A stretch of 64,000 nucleotides of DNA from JBNJGB01 sp051747385 (GTDB lineage: Bacteria > Myxococcota_A > UBA9042 > PHBI01 > JACKFB01), in NCBI GenBank assembly GCA_051747385.1, contig JBNJGB010000008.1:137493-201492 (forward strand). Direction: 5' to 3'. Position numbers and translations under genes: made by a program. Below the pieces are notes generated by a model. The model was not told the DNA's origin and ran no database searches. It saw only the letters and a list, made by a program, of their open reading frames with translations. Positions within the stretch are counted from its first letter, which is position 1, and each line of letters starts with the position of its first letter. Below, piece by piece: positions 35,491-44,475 of the stretch.

Positions 35491-36636
35491 GTGGGGTGCA
35501 CGGGCCGTAGGCGAGCGTGGAGGGCGGCGTGCCTCGCGGCGCTGGCCGCGGCGTGCCTCGCCCCGGGATGCGCACACCCCGGGGACGGCGCCCTGGTGAT
35601 CCCGGACCCGGCCGGAGACGACCACGGGCCCGGGACCTACGTGTATCCGTCGGGGGACGCCTATCGGCCCGGCTCGTTCGACCTCCGAGAGCTTCGCCTG
35701 GTCCCCGACGGAGACGAGGTCGTCGTCGAGGCACACTTCGCCCGGGCCGTGCCCGTGGAGCGCGGCGTGCGCCTGAGCCGGAGCGAGGTCGCGGACCTCT
35801 TCCTGCCGACCGTGGACGTCTACCTGGACATCGATCGCGGACGGGCGACGGGAGAGCGGCGCGCGCTGCGCGGCCGGCGGGTGCGGATGCCCGAGGGCGC
35901 CGGCTGGGAGGTGGCCCTCGTGCTGTCCCCCGTGCCGGCCCGGCTGCGGACGGTGCTCGGCGAGCCGCCCCCGGGCACCGCCGTGTGGGTCCCGGAGCGG
36001 GTGCGGCTGGTGCGGGGTCGCGTGCTCCAGGCCCGCGTTCCGCGCGCGCTGCTCGCCGGGGTGTCCCTCGACCGGGTCGGCGTCGCGGCGGCTGTCACCG
36101 GCACCGTGTTCGCCAGCACCTTCCGGGCCCTGGTGCCGGAGGCCGTCCCCACCGCCTTCGTCCGGGAGGTCACCGAGGACGCCGGGCGCTGCGGTGAGTG
36201 GGAGGAGGAGATGGACGGGACGCCGTGCACCTTCGGAGGTTGTCGCCGGTGCGGCGTCCACCCGCGGGTCATCGACGCGCTGCACCCCGAGCCCGGGGTC
36301 CAGGAGGAGGCCCTGTCGTCCCACGACCCGGACACGCGTCGGCCGGCCACCCTGCCCATGGTCCTCCCGGACGGCGAGGAGGCGGGTCCGCAGACCCCGG
36401 CCGTCCGCGTGGAGCGGCGCATCGCCGATCGGCGCGAGGGGATGGTCACGGTCCTCCTCGGCGACGCCCCGGCGCCCCCGGTCGGCGCCCTCCTGGACGC
36501 GTACGACGAGGCGGACCGGCGGGTCGGCACGGTGGTCGTGGCCTCCGTGCACCCGGAGGGGCCCGTGGTGCTCCGGGTGGTGGACGGGGACGCCGAGCGC
36601 ATCGCGCGGATCCGCTGGACCGCTCCGGCGGAGTAG
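35491..36636 (+). CDS. Lipoprotein with glucodextranase C-terminal-like module
   Basis: 381 residues. Lipobox LAPGC (Cys 27). The segment after it, DPAGDDHGPGTYVYPSGDAYRPGSFDLRELRL, is the hallmark of the C-terminal binding module of glucodextranases and archaeal S-layer-anchored amylopullulanases. The rest of the first 230 residues fits that beta-rich fold. There is no catalytic glycoside hydrolase domain. A Cys cluster (CGEWEEEMDGTPCTFGGCRRCG, about 231-252) and a second beta domain end the protein. Its place directly upstream of the maltose-type importer suggests glucan capture at the cell surface. GTG start. Confidence 0.72.
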   Translation: MGCTGRRRAWRAACLAALAAACLAPGCAHPGDGALVIPDPAGDDHGPGTYVYPSGDAYRPGSFDLRELRLVPDGDEVVVEAHFARAVPVERGVRLSRSEVADLFLPTVDVYLDIDRGRATGERRALRGRRVRMPEGAGWEVALVLSPVPARLRTVLGEPPPGTAVWVPERVRLVRGRVLQARVPRALLAGVSLDRVGVAAAVTGTVFASTFRALVPEAVPTAFVREVTEDAGRCGEWEEEMDGTPCTFGGCRRCGVHPRVIDALHPEPGVQEEALSSHDPDTRRPATLPMVLPDGEEAGPQTPAVRVERRIADRREGMVTVLLGDAPAPPVGALLDAYDEADRRVGTVVVASVHPEGPVVLRVVDGDAERIARIRWTAPAE

Positions 36637-36682
36637 GCTCGGACCCGGTTCCGTCCTCCGCGATCCCGGCGACACGAGGGCG

Positions 36683-36712
36683 TTGGCAAGCCGTGGCCGG
36701 TTGTGCTTGATT
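36683..36712 (+). promoter_or_regulatory. Possible promoter, TTGGCA-N18-TTGATT
   Basis: TTGGCA (36683-36688) and TTGATT (36707-36712), spacer 18 bp, 35 bases before the importer operon. The -35 matches 5 of 6, the -10 only 3 of 6. Confidence 0.3.
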
Positions 36713-36747
36713 GGCGGCCGTTTGCCCGCCCAGGGACGGAGGGATCC

Positions 36748-37890
36748 GTGGCCGACGTCGTCCTCGAAGGGGTCGTGAAGCGATACGCCGGCGACGTGCT
36801 GGCGGTGAAGGGCCTCGACCTGCACGTCGAGGACGGCGAGCTGATGGTGCTCGTGGGGCCGTCCGGGTGCGGGAAGTCCACCACGCTCCGGATGGTCGCC
36901 GGCCTGGAGGACATCACCTCGGGGGAGCTCCGGATCGGCGGGCGGCGGGTCAACGAGGTCGCCCCGAAGGACCGGGACATCGCCATGGTGTTCCAGAACT
37001 ACGCCCTGTACCCGCACATGACCGTGCGTGAGAACATGGCCTTCGGGCTGCGGCTCCGGAAGATGCCCAGGCCGCAGATCCGCGAGCGGGTGCAGGAGGC
37101 GGCCGAGACCCTGGGCATCGAGGGGCTCCTGGGCCGCAAGCCGAAGGCCCTGTCGGGCGGCCAGCGCCAGCGCGTCGCCATGGGGCGTGCGATGGTCCGC
37201 GAGCCCGCCGTCTTCCTGTTCGACGAGCCCCTGTCCAACCTGGACGCGAAGCTCCGGGTCCAGATGCGCCTGGAGATCGCGCGGCTGCACGGACAGCTCG
37301 GCACGACGACGGTCTACGTGACCCACGACCAGATCGAGGCCATGACCCTGGCCGATCGCATCGCGGTCATGTCCGAGGGCGAGCTTCAACAGCTGGGCAC
37401 CCCCATGGAGATCTATCACCAGCCTGCCAACCGCTTCGTGGCCGGGTTCATCGGCAGCCCGGCCATGAACTTCGTCCCGGGGCGCCTCGAGGGGGAGGGC
37501 GGGGGCCTCGCCTTCGTGGCCGACGGGCTGCGCGTCCCCCTGTCGGCCCGGCAGCGGGAGGCGATCCTCTCGGCCGGACAGCCGCGCGGCGAGGTCACCC
37601 TGGGCGTCCGGCCGCAGCAGCTGAAGCGCGCCGAGACGGAGGCCGACTTCGAGGGCCGCGTGGACATCGTGGAGCGCATGGGCGCCGAGTCGTTCGTCCA
37701 CCTGTCCGTCGACGGCGCCGACGTCGTCGCCCGGGTACCCGGCGACGTCGCGGTGACGGCGGGCGCGCGCCTGCCCATCGCCGTCGCGCGGGATCACGTC
37801 CACCTGTTCGCCGCGGACGGGACCAACCTGCTGCAGGGCTGCATCCCCGCGGGAGACGCCGCGGCCCCCGACACCGGAGAGCCATCGTGA
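36748..37890 (+). CDS. MalK/UgpC-type sugar ABC importer ATPase
   Basis: 380 residues. Walker A GPSGCGKST (about 37), signature LSGGQRQR (about 135), Walker B VFLFDEPLSNLD and switch VTHDQIEAMTLADR, followed by the TOBE/OB regulatory tail typical of CUT1 sugar importers (to residue 380). Energises the importer encoded by the next three genes. GTG start. The stop overlaps the binding-protein start (GTGA). The ATPase coming first, ahead of the binding protein and permeases, is less common than binding-protein-first order. Confidence 0.92.
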   Translation: MADVVLEGVVKRYAGDVLAVKGLDLHVEDGELMVLVGPSGCGKSTTLRMVAGLEDITSGELRIGGRRVNEVAPKDRDIAMVFQNYALYPHMTVRENMAFGLRLRKMPRPQIRERVQEAAETLGIEGLLGRKPKALSGGQRQRVAMGRAMVREPAVFLFDEPLSNLDAKLRVQMRLEIARLHGQLGTTTVYVTHDQIEAMTLADRIAVMSEGELQQLGTPMEIYHQPANRFVAGFIGSPAMNFVPGRLEGEGGGLAFVADGLRVPLSARQREAILSAGQPRGEVTLGVRPQQLKRAETEADFEGRVDIVERMGAESFVHLSVDGADVVARVPGDVAVTAGARLPIAVARDHVHLFAADGTNLLQGCIPAGDAAAPDTGEPS

Positions 37891-39218
37891 GCATCGTACG
37901 TACCCAGCTCGTCGTCGCCCTGATCGCCTCGCTCGTCGCCGTCGCGACCGCGGCCTGCGAGAAGAAGGAGGCCGAGCCCCCCACGCAGGTCGCGGGGGAA
38001 GCCGCGAGCGCCGAGGGGGAGGAGGCCGAGGAGGCTCCAGAAGGAGCCGAGGCGCCGGCCGCGAGCGCCGAGCAGGAGGCCTCCGCCGAGCCGGAGGAGG
38101 TGGTCCTGTGGCACGCCTACCGGGCGCGGGAGAAGGCGGCCCTGGAGCAGGTCGTCGCCGCCTTCAACGAGGCGCGCGACGACGTGCGCATCCGGCTGCA
38201 GGCCGTCCCGTACGACCCGTTCGTGGACAAGATCTCCATCACCGTCCCGCGGGGGCAGGGGCCGGATGTGTTCATCTTCGCTCACAACATGATCGGGCCC
38301 TGGGTGGACAAGGGGCTGCTGGCGCCGCTCGGGACCCGCGTACCCCAGGGCGCCCTGGAGGCGTTCCTCCCGCAGACGGTGAAGGCCCTCGTCTACCGGA
38401 AGAACCTCTACGGCCTCCCGCTGGCCTTCAAGTCCCTGGCGCTCTTCTACAACCGGGCGCTGCTGGACGAGGCCCCGGAGACCATGGAGGACCTGCTGAC
38501 GGAGGTGAAGGGGACGCAGGATCCCGATGCGGGCACCTGGGGCTTCGTCTACGAAGCCGGGCTGCTCTACAACCACGCGCCCTGGATGCACGCGTTCGGC
38601 GGGCGGGTGTTCGGGGAGGACGGGCAGCCGGCCCTGGACACCCCGGCGCAGGTGGAGGCCCTCGAGTTCGCCCGCTCCCTCCACCGGGAGCACCGGGTCC
38701 TGCCCAAGGGCATCAACGCCTTCATGGTGACGAGCCTGTTCAACGAGGGGAAGGCCGTCGCCTGCCTCAACGGGCCCTGGTTCCGCGCGGAGATCGACGA
38801 GGGCGTGGAGTACGGGGTCGCGCCCATCCCGTCCGTGGAGGGGAGTCCCGCCGCCCCGTACCTCGGCATCGAGTCGGTGTTCGTCTCGGCGAAGAGCGAG
38901 CAGAAGGACGCCGCGGTGCAGGTCGCGCTGTACCTGGCCGGCGAGGAGGCCGCGAAGGTCCGGATGGAGGAGGGCCAGCAGCCCGTGGCCCACGCGGCGA
39001 CCGTCCGGGCGGGCGCGGAGGAGGATTCGGCCCTGGCGACCTTCGTCGAGCAGGCCGAGGACGCGGTGGTCATGCCCGCGCGGCCGGAGATGCAGCTCGT
39101 CTGGTCCACCATGGACATGGCCGTCCGCGGCGCCGTCTTCGGCGACAAGGACCCCGCCGAGGCCCTGGAGAAGGCCCAGGCCAAGGTCGTCGAGGACATC
39201 GGGAAGCGAGGGAAGTAG
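37887..39218 (+). CDS. malE: Maltose-type extracellular solute-binding lipoprotein
   Basis: 443 residues. Lipobox ATAAC. A 45-residue Glu/Ala-rich tether separates the lipid from the folded body, which begins VVLWHAYRAREKAALEQVV. The family fold is shown by GPDVFIFAHNMIGPWVDKGLLAPL, YGLPLAFKSLALFYNRALL and AVACLNGPWFRAEI. CUT1-family binding protein, most like MalE, so maltose/maltodextrin is the likely ligand, supported by the neighbouring glucan-binding-type lipoprotein. It immediately precedes the MalF gene, without a gap. Confidence 0.85.
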   Translation: MSIVRTQLVVALIASLVAVATAACEKKEAEPPTQVAGEAASAEGEEAEEAPEGAEAPAASAEQEASAEPEEVVLWHAYRAREKAALEQVVAAFNEARDDVRIRLQAVPYDPFVDKISITVPRGQGPDVFIFAHNMIGPWVDKGLLAPLGTRVPQGALEAFLPQTVKALVYRKNLYGLPLAFKSLALFYNRALLDEAPETMEDLLTEVKGTQDPDAGTWGFVYEAGLLYNHAPWMHAFGGRVFGEDGQPALDTPAQVEALEFARSLHREHRVLPKGINAFMVTSLFNEGKAVACLNGPWFRAEIDEGVEYGVAPIPSVEGSPAAPYLGIESVFVSAKSEQKDAAVQVALYLAGEEAAKVRMEEGQQPVAHAATVRAGAEEDSALATFVEQAEDAVVMPARPEMQLVWSTMDMAVRGAVFGDKDPAEALEKAQAKVVEDIGKRGK

Positions 39219-40835
39219 GTGGCGGACCCGGGGAGCCCGACATCCGCCGCGCTCCGGGGCGCCCTGGCCGTGGCCCTCGCGGTGTCCTGCGTCGCCGGCG
39301 CGGCCACGGGGCTCGCCCGCTACCTCACCTCCCTGGATCACCGGGACGCCGTCCTGGAGGCGGTCGCGGAGCGCGCGGACGCCCTGGCGGCCCGGGTGGC
39401 GGCCGGCGGCGCCCTGGCGGCCCGCGACGTGGAGGACGCCGCCGCTGTCGCCGTGGTGGTCGCGGGAGCAGTGGACGGCTTCGGGATCGCCCGCGGTGCG
39501 GAGGTCGCGGTCGACCGGGTGCTCGACCCCGTGGCCGCCCCCGCCGACGCGGACACCCACCGCCGGGCCCTCGTGGACCGGAGCGCCGCCCTCGCGGACG
39601 GGTCCGCCGAGCGCTTCGACGTGCGGGAGGCCGGGGACGCCGTGCTCGTCAGCGCCGTGGCGCCCGTCCTGGAGGGAGGCGACTACCAGGGGATGGTGCG
39701 GATCGTCCGGCGCGTGGGAGAGGCGCCCGACCCCGTGCCGGGCTGGCGGCTGTCGCTCGGCGTCCTCCTGGCGGCGCTCGCCGCGTTCCTCGCCCTGCGC
39801 GCCGGCGCTCCGCCGACGGTACCCCTGGGTGTGATCGGAGCGGCGGCCGCGGCCTTCGTCGTGCTCGCCATGCCCGGGACGTTCATCGGCTGGGCCGCCG
39901 CGGTGGCGGGGGTGGCCACGGCGGTCTTCGCTCGGCCCCTCGCGGGCGTCTTCCGCGGCCTCCGGGAGCAGCCGGGGACCTACGCCTACATCGCGCCGGC
40001 GATCCTCGCGATGGTCGTGCTGGTGTTCGTGCCCTTCGCCATGGGCGTGGCCCTGGCGTTCTTCGACGCGGACGGCCGGCCCGTGGGGCTGGCCAACTTC
40101 GCCGAGATCCTGGCCCCCGACGAGACCTCGGACACGAACTTCTACTGGACCCTGTTCATCACGGTCGCCTGGACGGCCTCGAACGTGGTCCTGCACCTGG
40201 CCATCGGCCTCGGCCTCGCCCTGGTGCTGAACCGCCCGAGCCTGCGGTTCCGGGGGCTGTATCGCATCCTCCTCATCGTCCCCTGGGCGGTGCCGAACTA
40301 CATCACGGCGCTCCTCTGGAAGTGGATGTTCAACACCCAGTACGGCGCCGTGAACGCCTTTCTGGCCGTGTTCGGCATCGACCGCGTCGACTGGCTCGGG
40401 AACAGCGTCCTGACGAACTTCACGGCGAACCTGGTGACCAACGTGTGGCTGGGCTTCCCCTTCATGATGGTCGTCTCCCTCGGCGCCCTGCAGTCCATCC
40501 CGCGAGAGCTGTACGAGGCCGCCACCATCGACGGGGCCGGGCGGGTGCAGGCCTTCCGCCACGTGACCGTGCCGCTCCTCAAGCCGGCCCTGTTGCCGGC
40601 CATCATCCTGGGGAGCATCTGGACCTTCAACATGTTCAACGTCATCTACCTGGTGAGCGGCGGGGCGCCCGACAACGAGACGAACATCCTCATCACCGAG
40701 GCGTACCACGCGTTCAAGGTCCTCCAGCGCGAGGGCTTCGCGGCGGCCTACGCCCTGCTCATCTTCGTCATCCTCTACGCCTACGGGCGCCTGACCGACC
40801 GCATCTCCCGCGCCAGCGAAGGGGCCTTCGAATGA
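39219..40835 (+). CDS. malF: MalF-type permease with N-terminal sensor-like extension
   Basis: 538 residues. The last ~290 are a canonical CUT1 permease with the EAA loop EAATIDGAGRVQAFRHVTVPLLKPAL. The first ~240 are unusual. A membrane helix is followed by YLTSLDHRDAVLEAVAERADALAARV and an alpha/beta extracytoplasmic segment to about 170, which looks like the periplasmic sensor half of a receptor. Several extra hydrophobic helices come next (LSLGVLLAALAAFLAL and so on). E. coli MalF has a periplasmic P2 loop, but not at this N-terminal position. GTG start adjoins the binding-protein stop. Confidence 0.85.
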   Translation: MADPGSPTSAALRGALAVALAVSCVAGAATGLARYLTSLDHRDAVLEAVAERADALAARVAAGGALAARDVEDAAAVAVVVAGAVDGFGIARGAEVAVDRVLDPVAAPADADTHRRALVDRSAALADGSAERFDVREAGDAVLVSAVAPVLEGGDYQGMVRIVRRVGEAPDPVPGWRLSLGVLLAALAAFLALRAGAPPTVPLGVIGAAAAAFVVLAMPGTFIGWAAAVAGVATAVFARPLAGVFRGLREQPGTYAYIAPAILAMVVLVFVPFAMGVALAFFDADGRPVGLANFAEILAPDETSDTNFYWTLFITVAWTASNVVLHLAIGLGLALVLNRPSLRFRGLYRILLIVPWAVPNYITALLWKWMFNTQYGAVNAFLAVFGIDRVDWLGNSVLTNFTANLVTNVWLGFPFMMVVSLGALQSIPRELYEAATIDGAGRVQAFRHVTVPLLKPALLPAIILGSIWTFNMFNVIYLVSGGAPDNETNILITEAYHAFKVLQREGFAAAYALLIFVILYAYGRLTDRISRASEGAFE

Positions 40836-41683
40836 ACCGTACGCCGGGCCTCGCCAGCCGCCTGGGCACCCACCTGGTGCTCGTGCTGATCACCGTCGCG
40901 ACCCTCTACCCGCTCCTGCTCGCGCTGAAGATCGCCTTCAGCCCGGGGCAGGGCTTCTCCGCCTCCCTGTCGCCGGTGCCGGACACGCTCAGCCTGGCCA
41001 ACTTCGAGGCCGTCGTCTCGGAGACGACCCCGGAGGGCGAGTGGCTCTTCGGCCGCCAGCTCCTGAACTCGGCGGTCATCGCCGTCGCCACCACGGTCCT
41101 GGGCATCCTCCTCGCCTGCACGGCCGGCTACGCCTTCAGCCGCTTCCGCTTCCCCGGCCGCCGCGAGGGGCTGTTCGCCTTCCTCGTGAGCCAGATGTTC
41201 CCGGGGGTGATGATGATGATCCCCTTGTACCTCCTCCTCCAGGAGCTGGGGCTCCTCAACGCGCCCCTGGGCCTCATCCTGGTGTACGCCACGACGGCCA
41301 TCCCGTTCTGCGTGTGGATGCTCAAGGGCTACTTCGACACCATCCCGCGGGACCTGGAGGAGAGCGCCATCATCGACGGCGCCAGCCGCTTCACCATCTT
41401 CTGGCGCATCATCCTCCCGCTCTCCATGCCGGCCGTGGCGGTGACGGCCCTGTTCTCGTTCATGACGGCCTGGAACGAGTTCATCCTCGCCTTCACCTTC
41501 ATGGACGATCCCCGGGCCTTCACGTTGCCGGTGGCCGTGAACAGCTACGTGGGCGAGAAGTCCATCCAGTGGGGGCGCTTCGCGGCCGCCTCCGTCCTCG
41601 TGTCCCTGCCGGTCATGGGGCTGTTCTACGCCCTCCAGCGCCACCTCGTCGGCGGCCTGACGGCCGGCGCGGTGAAGGGGTAG
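40832..41683 (+). CDS. malG: MalG-type permease
   Basis: 283 residues, six predicted membrane helices. EAA loop: EESAIIDGASRFTIFWRIILPLSMP. The substrate-facing motif GYFDTIPRDL and the segment FMTAWNEFILAFTFMDD are MalG-like. It forms the channel with MalF and is driven by the upstream ATPase. ATG at 40832 overlaps the malF stop as ATGA. Last gene of the importer operon. Confidence 0.9.
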   Translation: MNRTPGLASRLGTHLVLVLITVATLYPLLLALKIAFSPGQGFSASLSPVPDTLSLANFEAVVSETTPEGEWLFGRQLLNSAVIAVATTVLGILLACTAGYAFSRFRFPGRREGLFAFLVSQMFPGVMMMIPLYLLLQELGLLNAPLGLILVYATTAIPFCVWMLKGYFDTIPRDLEESAIIDGASRFTIFWRIILPLSMPAVAVTALFSFMTAWNEFILAFTFMDDPRAFTLPVAVNSYVGEKSIQWGRFAAASVLVSLPVMGLFYALQRHLVGGLTAGAVKG

Positions 41684-42084
41684 GGCGGCGCCTCCGCTCC
41701 TGCTGGGGGCGGCCGCCTCCGCCATCGTCCTGCACTTCCTCCGGGCGCGGGCGCGCCTCGAACCCCGCCCCCGGCGCTTCGTGCTCACCTACCTGGCCCT
41801 GGCGCTCGCCGCGTGGGTCGGCGAGGACACCTGCATCCGCCTGTAAGGCCTCTACGGGTACGCCGCAGTCGCGGCCCGCACCAGAGCCTCTCGCAGCGCG
41901 TCGTCACGATGCGCCCCGCACGTGGCGGAACGCCCCGTGGTCCCCTCACTGGCGGTACCAGCGCCGCTCGAGGGTCCTCTGCACGCGCCGCAGGCCCCCC
42001 CTCCTGCCGGGATGAGGTGGAGGGGGACGGGGCGGGCCCCGGCGGATCCGCCCCGTGCGCCTCAGGAGCGGGGCAGGGCGCCGT
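41684..42084. pseudogene. Gene-poor 401-bp region with apparent decayed coding remnants
   Basis: No intact gene. On the plus strand, 41688-41833 reads as a membrane-like peptide (LLGAAASAIVLHFLRARAR, then FVLTYLALALAAWVGEDTC) ending at TAA, but it has no ATG/GTG start in reach. On the minus strand, fragments such as RTLERRWYRQ and DDALREALVRAATAAYP lie in different frames broken by stops. Both patterns suggest worn-out genes. I cannot name the parent family. Confidence 0.35.
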
Positions 42085-42993
42085 TCACTCGGTCATCCCC
42101 TCGGTGCCCTCCTGCTCGGTGCCCTCGCGGGGCTCGAGCTGCTCGACGCGGCTCTTCAGATCCTCGATGGCCTGCTGGACCGCGCGCTCCGCCTTCCGCA
42201 GCTCCTCTTCGGCCTGCGACCGCTCCACGTCGGCCTCGGCCGAGAGCTGGTCGAGCTTCTCTTCGAAGGCGTCGAGCTTCGACTCGGCCTCGTCGATGGC
42301 CTGCCGCGTCTCCCGGTCCACCACGTCGGCGGACAGGGACGCGGCCTCGTCGGAGAGCTCCTCGATGCGCTGCTCCAGCGTGCTCGCGCGCTCCTGCATG
42401 TCGCGCTTCAGCTGCTGCACCTGCCGCTGCGCCCCGGTGGGCTCCCCCTCGGCCTGGACGCGGCGCTCCTCGCCAGCCTCCTCGCGGGCCTGCTCGGTCT
42501 CCTCGCCAGCCTCCTCGGTCTCCGCCCGGGCGGTCTGCTCGACCTGCTGCAGGCGCTGCTCGAGGTCCTCGATGCGCTGCTGAAGCTCGTCGTGCCGCTG
42601 CTCCATCTCCTGCTCGAGGCCGCTCACCTCCTCCGGAGCCTCCTCGGCCTGGACGCGGCCCTGCTCGCCGGCCTCGACACCCCGGAGCGTCTCGGTCTCC
42701 GCGCCGGGCTCGTACTGCTCGGCAGCGCCGGTGGGCTCACCGAACTCGCGGGCGCCGGCCTCGGTCTCGTACTCCTCTCCGCCGGCACCGAACTCGGCCT
42801 CGTCGGTGCCTCGCTGCTCCGTCCGGGCCTGCTCCTCGAAGTCGAGGCCGCGCTCGGCTTCGCGTGCGGGAGCGCCGGTGCGCTCCTGCGTGCGCTCGAC
42901 CTGCTGCTCCTCCTCGTAGCCCTCGTCGCGACACCCCGAGAGCGCCGGGGCGCACAGGGCGGCCGCGACGGTCCACAGCATGAACCGCTTCAT
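42085..42993 (-). CDS. Glu-rich coiled-coil lipoprotein
   Basis: 302 residues. Short signal peptide with lipobox ALSGC (Cys 22). The mature protein is dominated by Glu, Gln, Ala and Arg. Residues ~40-130 are disordered and Glu-rich. From ~135 to the end, heptad-like runs (LEQEMEQRHDELQQRIEDLEQRLQQ, then ERASTLEQRIEELSDEAASL) predict a long coiled coil, as in Lpp-like or TolC-coiled outer-membrane spacers. ATG 42993 with GGAGGATACC upstream. No partner is evident. Confidence 0.75.
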   Translation of the reverse strand: MKRFMLWTVAAALCAPALSGCRDEGYEEEQQVERTQERTGAPAREAERGLDFEEQARTEQRGTDEAEFGAGGEEYETEAGAREFGEPTGAAEQYEPGAETETLRGVEAGEQGRVQAEEAPEEVSGLEQEMEQRHDELQQRIEDLEQRLQQVEQTARAETEEAGEETEQAREEAGEERRVQAEGEPTGAQRQVQQLKRDMQERASTLEQRIEELSDEAASLSADVVDRETRQAIDEAESKLDAFEEKLDQLSAEADVERSQAEEELRKAERAVQQAIEDLKSRVEQLEPREGTEQEGTEGMTE

Positions 42994-43445
42994 GGTATCC
43001 TCCTGCGAGTGCGTTGGACTTCGGGTGGTCCCGGTGGCTCTGCACGGGTTCCGGGACTGCTCGGGGTCCGCTGCAACGCGTGTGCCACGTACGCTGCCGA
43101 AGCCGGGCGGGTCGGGATGGGCGCGAGTCCTCCGCCCCACACCCCGGACGCGTGGCAGTTTGCCTCGGGGCGCAGGCTTTCCCCTCCTGTAGGCCACCCT
43201 TGGTCATGCCGTGGGCGGCGTCTTCTTCGTGGCCCTGATCGAGTTCAGCCTCTCCGTGCAGCCCGGGCGCGAGGCCGAGGCCCGGGAGGCGGAGGACGCG
43301 GCCCGAGAGCTGGATCCCCACGCCGAGGACCCCTGAGCGACCCGCCCGGCGGCGCTCCCGGGGCGTCCGTGTCGGGCGCCAGCGTTCTCGACCCTGGCCA
43401 TCCGCGGCCTCTTTCGGTACCAACGGCGCCTCCGGGAGGTGCACC
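42994..43445. other. 452-bp region upstream of YceI gene with no strong gene
   Basis: Holds the leader of the coiled-coil lipoprotein gene and a 41-residue reading frame described separately. Otherwise I see no recognisable coding or structured element. Confidence 0.4.
43211..43336 (+). CDS. Possible 41-residue small membrane protein
   Basis: GTG at 43211 opens a 42-codon frame ending TGA at 43334-43336. The product begins with a hydrophobic stretch (GVFFVALIEFSLSV) then turns into a charged helix (REAEAREAEDAARELD). Third codon positions are almost all G/C, as in real genes here. No ribosome-binding site is clear, and it may be a C-terminal remnant. Confidence 0.25.
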   Translation: MGGVFFVALIEFSLSVQPGREAEAREAEDAARELDPHAEDP

Positions 43446-43982
43446 ATGCCCGAGTACGGATCCGACGAGGCCCGCTGCGCCGTGGACACGCGCCGCGAGG
43501 GCCTGCTCTCCCCCGTGGGCCACGACCTGCGGCTGGAGGTCGAGGTGCGCCGTCTGCGGGTCGAGGCCGACTCGGGAGCGGTCGAGGCCACCTTCGACCC
43601 GTCGTCGGTGAAGGTGCTCGGCGCCCTGGAGGCCGGCCGGGTCTCGCCCGTCGGGAAGCGCGACGCCCGGAAGATCGAGAAGCGGACGCGCGAGGAGGTC
43701 CTGGAGGCGCGACGCTTCCCGGAGATCGCCTTCCGGGGCGAGGCCTCGAGGACGGGCGAGGGCGCCTGGGAGGTGGACGGCACGCTGTCCATGCACGGCC
43801 GCGAGCGCCGCGTGAGGGCCCCGGTGCGGATGGAGGGGGCGCGCCTGGTCGCCCGGGTGGCCCTCCGGCAGCCGGACTACGGGATCGCGCCGGTCTCCGC
43901 CCTCATGGGGGCCCTGAAGGTCCACCCGGAGGTCGTCGTGGAGGTGTCTGTGCCGGCGGACGCGGGAGGCGACGTTGGCTGA
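43446..43982 (+). CDS. YceI-family (lipocalin-like) protein
   Basis: 178 residues. YceI proteins bind polyisoprenoid or amide lipids in a beta-barrel. Family signs: SPVGHDLRLEVEVRRLRVEAD near the N-terminus, EEVLEARRFPEIAFRG in the middle and TLSMHGRERRV. No signal peptide is present, so unlike E. coli YceI this copy should be cytoplasmic. The start has GGGAGG seven bases upstream. It overlaps the next gene by 8 bases and probably heads an operon with the DUF2452 gene and ttcA. Confidence 0.82.
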   Translation: MPEYGSDEARCAVDTRREGLLSPVGHDLRLEVEVRRLRVEADSGAVEATFDPSSVKVLGALEAGRVSPVGKRDARKIEKRTREEVLEARRFPEIAFRGEASRTGEGAWEVDGTLSMHGRERRVRAPVRMEGARLVARVALRQPDYGIAPVSALMGALKVHPEVVVEVSVPADAGGDVG

Positions 43983-44475
43983 GCGCGACGACGAGCGGGT
44001 CGAGCGGCGGGCCCCGCCCACGGTCCCGCAGCGGGCGGGATCGGCGCCCTTCCGGAACATGATCGCGGTGCCCGAGGGCGATCCCGGCTTCGGGCGCGAG
44101 ATGACGCGCGAGGTCCGGGACTCGGCGCGGAGCCGGCTGGCCGCCCTGGACAAGGTCTATCGCTCCCTGCAGGAGGAGGCGCGCACCATCGTGGGCGCCA
44201 CCCGGCGCGACCTGGCCCTCCACGAGGTGCCCCTGAACGGGACGAAGCTCCGGGGGCGCGTCTACCACCTCTACGAGCGGCCGGGCGGGGAGCGGTTCCT
44301 GTCGCTCCTCGAGCCGGAGCACTACGGGGACATCGACCCGGACATCGCGCACCGGGGCTCCTACCGGCTGAACCACGACGCGAGCTGGGAGCGCCTGGAC
44401 GCGGACGACACCGAGGACAAGCTCGCCTGGGCGGAGGTGGAACCGTCGGGGGAGACCGAGGGGACGACACCATGA
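43975..44475 (+). CDS. DUF2452-type protein
   Basis: 166 residues, cytoplasmic, charged. RGRVYHLYERPGGERFLSLLEPEHYG matches the core of DUF2452, a family of unknown role. A helix-rich N-terminal half (VRDSARSRLAALDKVYRSLQEEA) precedes it. TTG start at 43975 with GGGAGG five bases upstream. Overlaps yceI by 8 bases and ttcA by 4 (ATGA). Confidence 0.65.
   Translation: MAERDDERVERRAPPTVPQRAGSAPFRNMIAVPEGDPGFGREMTREVRDSARSRLAALDKVYRSLQEEARTIVGATRRDLALHEVPLNGTKLRGRVYHLYERPGGERFLSLLEPEHYGDIDPDIAHRGSYRLNHDASWERLDADDTEDKLAWAEVEPSGETEGTTP

Noticed and set aside
40832..41683. Importer considered to be a glycerol-phosphate (Ugp) rather than maltose system
   Set aside because: Binding protein and MalG-like features favour maltose type, though the ATPase alone cannot decide; substrate remains an inference.
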